Positions 57,287 through 64,000 of a stretch of DNA of 64,000 nt are shown here, one piece after another. Below the pieces are notes generated by a model that did no database searches, was not told the DNA's origin, and saw only the letters and a program-made list of their open reading frames with translations. Source of the DNA: Streptomyces zaomyceticus (lineage in GTDB: Bacteria; Actinomycetota; Actinomycetes; Streptomycetales; Streptomycetaceae); contig NZ_BNBZ01000001.1 in NCBI RefSeq assembly GCF_014656215.1, positions 248,001 through 312,000 of the forward strand, given 5' to 3'. Position 1 is the stretch's first letter. Every line of letters starts with the position of its first letter. Made by a program: the position numbers and the translations under genes.

Positions 57287-58519
57287 TCAGCGGGTGGCGA
57301 GGCCCGTGGGCAGCAGCGCCGTCACCGCGTAGCCGCCGCCTTCGCGTCGGGCCTTCAGCGTGCCGCCCATGCTGGTGACCCGCTCCTCCATCGAGAACAG
57401 GCCGGTCCCGGTCGAGACGGGGGCCGGGTCCGGCGGGGTCTTCGGCAGCGGGTTGCGCACCTCGATCCGCAGATCGGGGCCGTCCACCGTGATCGCGACC
57501 GTCGCCGGCAGTCCCGGCGCGTGCTTGGCGGCGTTCGTCAGGCACTCCTGGACGACCCGGTGCACGGCCGCCTGCCGCAGCGGCGAGAGCGCCTTGGCCT
57601 CCGCCGCCACCGTCAGTTCCACCGGGCTGCCCATCCGCTCGCTCTCCACGGCGAGCGCGGCGAGCCCCTCCAGGCCGGGGGTGGCCGCCTCCCGGTCGGC
57701 GCGGCGGACGATCGTCTCGTTGAGCATGAGGTGGGCGCGCCGGGCGGTGTCCGCCAGTTCCTCGAAGTCCTTCTGGTGGGACTCCCCCCTGGCCCGTACG
57801 GCGAGGACCTCGGCCCGCACCGCGAGGACGGTGAGTTCGCGGCCGACCAGGTCGTGGACGTCACGGCCGACGGAGATCCGCTCCTCCTGGACGGCCTGCC
57901 GGGCGACGGCCTCGCGCCGCTGGACCTCCAGGGCGCGGACGAGGTCCTGCCGGTACGCGGCGATGCCGACGCCCGCCGCGAGAACGCCGATCGGGACGAC
58001 GAGACTCAGGAAGTCGCTCAGGGTGTCGCCGTGCCGGGCGGGCCAGCCGGGTGTCTGGAAGAGGGCGTAGGCGACTCCGACGTACAGCAGGGTCGCGGCG
58101 ACGGCGGCCCGCCGCCCCCGGTACCTGCCGATCGAGTACAGCGCGAACTGGATCATGGTCAGTTCGTGCAGCCAGCCCATCAGGACGAGCGCCACCAGAT
58201 ACGGCACCCAGGGCAGCCGGCGGCGGAGCACGAGCGTGGCGGCCCCGGCCGCGAGGACCAGGGTCGCGGTGAGTCCCGTCAGGGAGTTGTCGGCGCGGGC
58301 GAGCCCCGGTACGTCCAGGCACATGAGGCCGAAGGCGCTGAGCGCGGCGACGACGTCGAGGGCGCGGGGCGAGACCGCCCACCGGTCCGCGCAACGGCGC
58401 AGCGCGGGGACGGTGGGGAGGCGGAGCATGCCTTCCATCATCCAAGGTCTTTCGTCCCGACGCCGAGGACCTGAAGTCCCGTCTGATGTGAGTTCAGGCA
58501 CTTCGTCCCGCTTCGCCAC
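57287..58519 (-). CDS. orphan NarL-type sensor histidine kinase
   Basis: 410 residues if GTG 58519 is used; the Met-Met at about codon 27 (58441) is an alternative. Five or six membrane helices form the sensor part, then a dimerisation domain with phospho-acceptor His222 in GRDVHDLVGREL and a HATPase domain (VVQECLTNAAKHAPG, GTGLFSMEERV). This is the HisKA_3/NarL-type class. No response-regulator gene is adjacent, unusual for this class. It lies 30 nt from the 3' end of the convergent mreB-like gene. Confidence 0.92.
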   Translation of the reverse strand: MAKRDEVPELTSDGTSGPRRRDERPWMMEGMLRLPTVPALRRCADRWAVSPRALDVVAALSAFGLMCLDVPGLARADNSLTGLTATLVLAAGAATLVLRRRLPWVPYLVALVLMGWLHELTMIQFALYSIGRYRGRRAAVAATLLYVGVAYALFQTPGWPARHGDTLSDFLSLVVPIGVLAAGVGIAAYRQDLVRALEVQRREAVARQAVQEERISVGRDVHDLVGRELTVLAVRAEVLAVRARGESHQKDFEELADTARRAHLMLNETIVRRADREAATPGLEGLAALAVESERMGSPVELTVAAEAKALSPLRQAAVHRVVQECLTNAAKHAPGLPATVAITVDGPDLRIEVRNPLPKTPPDPAPVSTGTGLFSMEERVTSMGGTLKARREGGGYAVTALLPTGLATR

Positions 58520-58552
58520 CCCGCTGCGGCCGCTCGATGACCGGGAGTACGC

Positions 58553-58591
58553 GGAGGGGCCCGGAACCGTGTCGCGGTTCCGGGCCCCTCC
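58553..58591 (-). terminator. valS terminator
   Basis: A perfect 16-bp stem GGAGGGGCCCGGAACC (58553-58568) with GGTTCCGGGCCCCTCC (58576-58591), 7-nt loop, 11 nt after the valS stop. It separates valS from the kinase gene. Confidence 0.92.
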
Positions 58592-58602
58592 GTCGTGCCG
58601 TA

Positions 58603-61224
58603 CTAGGCCTGCGGCAGGCTCGCCAGCTGGGCCTCGATCCGGGCGATGTCCTCGTCCGCCTTGGCGAGGCGGCCACGGATCTTGTCGACCACGTTGTCCG
58701 GGGCCTTGGCCAGGAACGCCTCGTTGCCGAGCTTCCCGTTCGCCTGGGCCTTCTCCTTCTCCGCGGCCGCGAGGTCCTTCGCGAGACGCTTGCGCTCCGC
58801 GGCCACGTCGATCGTGCCCGACAGGTCGAGCGCGACCGTGGCGCCGGCGACCGGCAGGGATGCGGTGGCGGCGAAGCCCTCGCCCTCCGGCTGGAGGCGC
58901 AGGATCTGGCGGATGGCGGCCTCGTGCGCGACGAGCGGGGTGCCGTCGACGGTGAGGCGGGCCGGCACCTTCTGGGCGTCCTGGAGGCCCTGCTCCTTGC
59001 GGAAGCGGCGGACCTCGGTGACGACCCGCTGGACGAGCTCGATCTCCTGCTCGGCGGCCTTGTCGCGGAACCCCGAGTCCTTCGGCCAGTCGGCGATCAC
59101 CAGGGACTCACCGCCGGTGAGGGTGGTCCACAGGGTGTCCGTGACGAACGGGACGATCGGGTGGAGCAGCCGCAGCATGACGTCCAGGACCTCGCCGAGG
59201 ACCCGGCCGGAGACCTTGGCGCCCTCGCCGCCCGCGAAGAACGTCGTCTTCGACAGCTCGACGTACCAGGCGAAGACCTCGTCCCACGCGAAGTGGTAGA
59301 GCGTGTCGGCGAGCTTCGCGAACTGGAAGTCCTCGTAGTACGCGTCGACCTGCGCGACCGTCTCGTTGAGCCGGGACAGGATCCAGCGGTCGGTCGCCGA
59401 CATCGCGGAGGCGTCCGGCAGCGGGCCCTCGATCGTGGCGCCGTTCATCATCGCGAAGCGGGTCGCGTTCCAGATCTTGTTGGCGAAGTTCCGGGACGCC
59501 TGGACCCAGTCCTCGCCGATCGGGACGTCGACGCCCGGGTTGGCGCCCTTGGCCAGGGTGAAGCGCAGGGCGTCGGAGCCGTACTTGTCCATCCAGTCCA
59601 GCGGGTTGACCGTGTTCCCGAACGACTTCGACATCTTCTTGCCGAACTCGTCGCGGACCATCCCGTGGAACGCGATCGTGCGGAACGGCGGCTGACCGTC
59701 CATCGCGTACAGACCGAACATCATCATCCGGGCGACCCAGAAGAACATCAGGTCGTAGCCGGTGACCAGGACGGAGTTCGGATAGAACTTCGCCAGGTCC
59801 GGGGTCTTCTCGGGCCAGCCGAGCGTGGAGAAAGGCCACAGGCCGGACGAGAACCACGTGTCGAGGACGTCGGTGTCCTGCGTCCAGCCCTCACCCGTGG
59901 GCGCCTCGTCGTCGGGGCCGACGCAGACCAGCTCGCCGTCGGGACCGTGCCAGACGGGGATGCGGTGGCCCCACCACAGCTGGCGCGAGATGCACCAGTC
60001 GTTGAGGTTGTCGACCCAGTCGAAGTACCGCTGCGACATGTCGGCCGGGTGGATGTCGACCCGCCCGTCGCGGACCGCGTCACCCGCGGCCTTCGCGAGG
60101 GTCTCGACCTTGACCCACCACTGCAGGGACAGACGCGGTTCCAGCGTCGTCTTGCAGCGCGAGCAGTGGCCGACGGAGTGGACGTACGGGCGCTTCTCGG
60201 CGACGATCCGGCCCTCGGCCCGCAGGGCGGCGACGATCGCGGAACGCGCCTCGAAGCGGTCCAGGCCCTGGAAGGGGCCGTGGACGGTGATCACACCGCG
60301 CTCGTCCAGGACCTCGATGGACTCGAGGTCGTGGCGCTGGCCGATCGCGAAGTCGTTCGGGTCGTGCGCCGGGGTCACCTTGACGGCGCCGGTGCCGAAC
60401 TCCGGGTCGACGTGCGTGTCGGCGACGACCGGGATGGTCCGGTCGGTCAGCGGCAGCTTGATCCGCTTGCCGATCAGGTGGGCGTAGCGCTCGTCGTCGG
60501 GGTGGACGGCAACGGCGGTGTCACCGAGCATCGTCTCCGCGCGGGTGGTGGCGACGACGATGGTGTCGTCACCCTCGCCGTACTTCATGGAGACGAGCTC
60601 GCCGTCGTCGTCCTGGTAGTCGACCTCGATGTCGGAGATGGCCGTGAGACACCGCGGGCACCAGTTGATGATGCGCTCGGCGCGGTAGATCAGGCCGTCG
60701 TCGAACATCTTCTTGAAGACGGTCTGGACGGCACGGGAGAGACCCTCGTCCATGGTGAAGCGGTCCCGGCTCCACGCCAGGCCCTCGCCGAGGCGCCGCA
60801 TCTGGCCGGCGATCTGACCGCCGGACTCGGCCTTCCACTCCCAGACACGCTCGACGAAGGCCTCGCGGCCCAGGTCGTGGCGGGACTTGCCCTCCTTGGC
60901 GAGCTCACGCTCGACGACGTTCTGGGTGGCGATACCCGCGTGGTCCATGCCGGGCTGCCACAACGTCTCGAAGCCCTGCATGCGCTTGCGGCGGGTGAGG
61001 GCGTCGATCAGCGTGTGCTCGAAGGCGTGGCCCAGGTGGAGGGAGCCGGTGACGTTCGGCGGCGGGATGACGATGGTGTACGCGGGCTTCTCGCTCTTCG
61101 CGTCCGCCTCGAAGTAGCCGCGCTCTACCCAGCGCTCGTACAGCGGCCCCTCTACCTCGGCCGGCGCGTACGTCGTCGGCAGTTCGGTGGTGGGCGCTGT
61201 CTGCTGCTGAGTGTTCTCGGTCAC
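58603..61224 (-). CDS. valS: valyl-tRNA synthetase
   Basis: 873 residues. [15 protein letters not shown] holds the HIGH motif, KKMSKSFGN the KMSKS loop, and a large editing domain ([17 protein letters not shown]) separates them. The C-terminal 60 residues form the ValS coiled coil rich in Lys, Glu and Ala. It charges tRNA-Val. The GTG start has no ribosome binding site but a TAAACT box ends 6 nt upstream, suggesting a leaderless mRNA. No T-box or leader peptide was seen, unlike leuS. Confidence 0.98.
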   Translation of the reverse strand: MTENTQQQTAPTTELPTTYAPAEVEGPLYERWVERGYFEADAKSEKPAYTIVIPPPNVTGSLHLGHAFEHTLIDALTRRKRMQGFETLWQPGMDHAGIATQNVVERELAKEGKSRHDLGREAFVERVWEWKAESGGQIAGQMRRLGEGLAWSRDRFTMDEGLSRAVQTVFKKMFDDGLIYRAERIINWCPRCLTAISDIEVDYQDDDGELVSMKYGEGDDTIVVATTRAETMLGDTAVAVHPDDERYAHLIGKRIKLPLTDRTIPVVADTHVDPEFGTGAVKVTPAHDPNDFAIGQRHDLESIEVLDERGVITVHGPFQGLDRFEARSAIVAALRAEGRIVAEKRPYVHSVGHCSRCKTTLEPRLSLQWWVKVETLAKAAGDAVRDGRVDIHPADMSQRYFDWVDNLNDWCISRQLWWGHRIPVWHGPDGELVCVGPDDEAPTGEGWTQDTDVLDTWFSSGLWPFSTLGWPEKTPDLAKFYPNSVLVTGYDLMFFWVARMMMFGLYAMDGQPPFRTIAFHGMVRDEFGKKMSKSFGNTVNPLDWMDKYGSDALRFTLAKGANPGVDVPIGEDWVQASRNFANKIWNATRFAMMNGATIEGPLPDASAMSATDRWILSRLNETVAQVDAYYEDFQFAKLADTLYHFAWDEVFAWYVELSKTTFFAGGEGAKVSGRVLGEVLDVMLRLLHPIVPFVTDTLWTTLTGGESLVIADWPKDSGFRDKAAEQEIELVQRVVTEVRRFRKEQGLQDAQKVPARLTVDGTPLVAHEAAIRQILRLQPEGEGFAATASLPVAGATVALDLSGTIDVAAERKRLAKDLAAAEKEKAQANGKLGNEAFLAKAPDNVVDKIRGRLAKADEDIARIEAQLASLPQA

Positions 61225-61230
61225 GGGGCC

Positions 61231-61236
61231 AGTTTA
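61231..61236 (-). promoter_or_regulatory. -10 box for leaderless valS
   Basis: TAAACT lies 6 nt upstream of the valS GTG. The -35 candidate (TCAGGA or TTCAGG, 17-18 nt away) is weak. Confidence 0.45.
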
Positions 61237-61362
61237 GGGGTGTCACGGCGTGGTCCTGAAACGCGATTGTTCGGTAACGGTGTGGCCCCCGCCGCATGGG
61301 CGGGCGCGCGGTTCCGCCAGGATGTTCGGTAGGCATAAACATCCTGTGAGGGGAACCTGTCG

Positions 61363-62334
61363 ATGAGCTACAACCAGCCGGGCCCGTACGGCCAGCAGCC
61401 GCCCCAGCAGCCCGGCCCGTACGGCCAGCCGGGCCCGTACGGCCAGCAGCCGCAGCAGCCGGGCCCCTACGGCCAGCCGCAGGCCCCCCAGCCTGGTTAC
61501 GGATACCCCCAGCAGGCCCCGCAGGGCGTTCCGCCGCAGCAGCCGCCGTACGGCTACCCGCAGCAGCCCGGCCCGTACGGCCAGCAGCCCCCGTACGGCG
61601 CCCCCCAGGGCCCCGGCGGCTACGTCCCCCACCCCCCGGCCCCGAAGAAGTCGAAGGCGGGCTGGATCATCGGCGCGGTCGCGGTGGTCGCGGCGATCGG
61701 CGTGGGCGCGTACTTCGTGATCGGCGGCGGTGGCGGCAACGGTGCCGTGGCCGACGACACGAAGGGGTACAAGATCACCCCGGCGGCTTCCGTGGGCGAG
61801 TACAAGAAGGACTCCAAGAGCGGGTCGTCCGACTCCATGGACGAGAAGGACAAGAAGGAAGCCGAGCAGTACCTCGGCATCAAGAACCCGGCGGAGGCGT
61901 CCGCCTCGTACAAGAGCAGTGCGAGCACCGAGCCCCTCAAGGGCAAGGTGCTGACCCTGAACGGGCTGTGGGGCGAGGTCTCCGACCCCGAGAAGGCGAT
62001 CGACGGCTACTTCCTGAAGATGAAGGAAGGCAGCGAAGAGGACAAGGAGATGAAGGCCGAGCTGGTGGGCAGCCCGACCGAGGTGACGCCCGGCGGCTTC
62101 GAGGGCGCGCTGATGAAGTGCCAGAACGCCAAGCTCACGCCGAAGGACTCGGGCACCGGCATGCCGGTCAAGTCGTTCGAGATCCCGATCTGCGTCTGGG
62201 CCGACTACAGCACGATCGGCGCGGTGAACCTGATCAACATGGAGCAGCTCATGGGCGCGGGCCAGTCCGCGAGCCAGGACGAGGTCGCCACCCTCGCGGC
62301 GAAGCTGTACGACACCTCGCGCTCCAAGGTCTGA
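61363..62334 (+). CDS. membrane protein with Pro/Gln/Gly/Tyr-rich tail
   Basis: 323 residues from ATG 61363 behind GAGGGGAACC. Residues 1-90 repeat the unit QPGPYGQ and are surely disordered. About 98-118 is a membrane helix (GWIIGAVAVVAAIGVGAYFV), after which comes an extracytoplasmic domain with two cysteines (KCQNAKL and PICVW), perhaps forming a disulphide. This is a common Streptomyces layout with no assigned function. Transcribed away from valS, ending before a strong terminator. Confidence 0.87.
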   Translation: MSYNQPGPYGQQPPQQPGPYGQPGPYGQQPQQPGPYGQPQAPQPGYGYPQQAPQGVPPQQPPYGYPQQPGPYGQQPPYGAPQGPGGYVPHPPAPKKSKAGWIIGAVAVVAAIGVGAYFVIGGGGGNGAVADDTKGYKITPAASVGEYKKDSKSGSSDSMDEKDKKEAEQYLGIKNPAEASASYKSSASTEPLKGKVLTLNGLWGEVSDPEKAIDGYFLKMKEGSEEDKEMKAELVGSPTEVTPGGFEGALMKCQNAKLTPKDSGTGMPVKSFEIPICVWADYSTIGAVNLINMEQLMGAGQSASQDEVATLAAKLYDTSRSKV

Positions 62335-62355
62335 TCCCTCCACGGGCGAACACGT

Positions 62356-62390
62356 GATGCCCGGCCGGTTCGGCGAACCGGCCGGGCATC
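62356..62390 (+). terminator. terminator after the tailed membrane protein gene
   Basis: A perfect 17-bp inverted repeat (62356-62372 with 62374-62390), one-base centre, 21 nt after the stop. Confidence 0.88.
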
Positions 62391-62430
62391 GCCGTGAGGA
62401 GTCACGAGGCCGCCTCGGCCGAAAACACGA

Positions 62431-62466
62431 AGGCGCCCGGGTGGTCGGTGAACCACCCGGGCGCCT
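62431..62466 (-). terminator. clpX terminator
   Basis: A perfect 15-bp stem AGGCGCCCGGGTGGT/ACCACCCGGGCGCCT with a 6-nt loop, 13 nt after the clpX stop. Confidence 0.9.
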
Positions 62467-62479
62467 CTGCGTGTTGGCG

Positions 62480-63763
<1,284 letters not shown>

Positions 63764-63932
63764 GAGGTGCTTCCCCTTCGCCTGGGAGCGCCTGGTTCAG
63801 CGACTCCTGGTGCCTCATATTCGACGGTACCTTGCCGGGCCCCCCGTTCGGGCCCCCCTTGGCACGGTTCGCATGGACGGGAATGCGCCATGATCCCCGG
63901 AATGCTCACCGTGCCACGGGAAAGGTCGGGCG

Positions 63933-64000
63933 TCAGCGCTCGGCGGAGGCCGTGCTCTTACGGGTGGAGACGATCTGGTCGACGAGGCCGTACGCCAGGG
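63933..64000 (-). CDS. clpP2: ClpP protease, C-terminal codons only
   Basis: The last 22 codons of a gene that runs off the right edge: AYGLVDQIVSTRKSTASAER and stop. AxxYGLVDxI is the conserved ClpP C-terminus, and its position before clpX fits the clpP1-clpP2-clpX order of Streptomyces, which is why clpP2 is suggested. The catalytic residues are outside the window. The 169-nt gap to clpX shows no clear promoter. Confidence 0.85.
   Translation of the reverse strand, partial: LAYGLVDQIVSTRKSTASAER

Noticed and set aside
58537..61332. A 931-codon plus-strand frame opposite valS
   Set aside because: Shadow frame; it crosses the valS terminator and promoter, and ValS motifs on the minus strand are complete.
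61225..61362. An attenuator or leader peptide before valS
   Set aside because: The gap is short, has no Val-rich ORF and no terminator-like hairpin; a leaderless promoter fits.

Overview
The window is a stretch of actinobacterial chromosome, almost certainly Streptomyces. The DNA is extremely GC-rich, with G or C at nearly every third codon position. GTG starts are frequent, many genes look leaderless, and the gene set (comEA-comEC, leuS, nadD-LCP-rsfS, proBA, obg-rpmA-rplU-rne, mre/rodA, ndk, folC, valS, clpX) is a familiar Streptomyces core order. No integrase, transposase, phage gene or CRISPR array was seen.

Layout. 1-9.2 kb: the N-terminus of an ArsR-like repressor with a well-formed promoter/operator, comEC and comEA, a DegV protein, a one-pass coiled-coil-like membrane protein, and leuS preceded by a leucine-rich leader peptide and an attenuator hairpin. 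9.1-13.4 kb: two identical tRNA-Ala(GGC) genes flank a GT87 mannosyltransferase-like protein, two tiny Cys-motif proteins and a divergent MFS exporter/XRE regulator pair. 13.5-24 kb: a histidine phosphatase (apparent CTG start), rsfS, a divergent LCP protein, nadD, small membrane proteins, an M48 protease, two related one-pass membrane proteins, and proA and proB with a small protein between them. 24.1-34.6 kb: a surface-glycan block with GtrA, a GtrB-like GT2, a DUF6056 membrane protein, galE, a GT4, a GT2-TagF fusion and a further GT2. 34.7-47.2 kb: obg, rpmA, rplU, a very large RNase E/G, then two radical-SAM-associated tRNA/ribosome-type proteins (TIGR03936 and TIGR03960) separated by an extraordinary protein made of 11-residue repeats, then a CYTH-CHAD protein. 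47.2-56.1 kb: the sporulation-wall cluster rodA-mrdA-mreD-mreC-mreB, ndk, a DUF4233 protein and folC. 56.2-64 kb: an extra MreB paralogue and an orphan histidine kinase, valS, a Pro/Gln/Gly/Tyr-tailed membrane protein, clpX and the last codons of clpP.

How they fit together: most genes lie on the minus strand in long operons of growth genes (translation, proline, NAD, wall synthesis). The accessory content is interspersed: glycan polymerisation enzymes, the MFS/XRE pair, the M48 protease, and the mbl-like/kinase pair. The strongest candidate for undescribed biology is the 11-residue-repeat protein at 42162-43607. Its pattern fits a long amphipathic helix lying on a membrane or lipid surface, encoded among RNA-modification/decay genes. 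The leuS leader is the best regulatory find.
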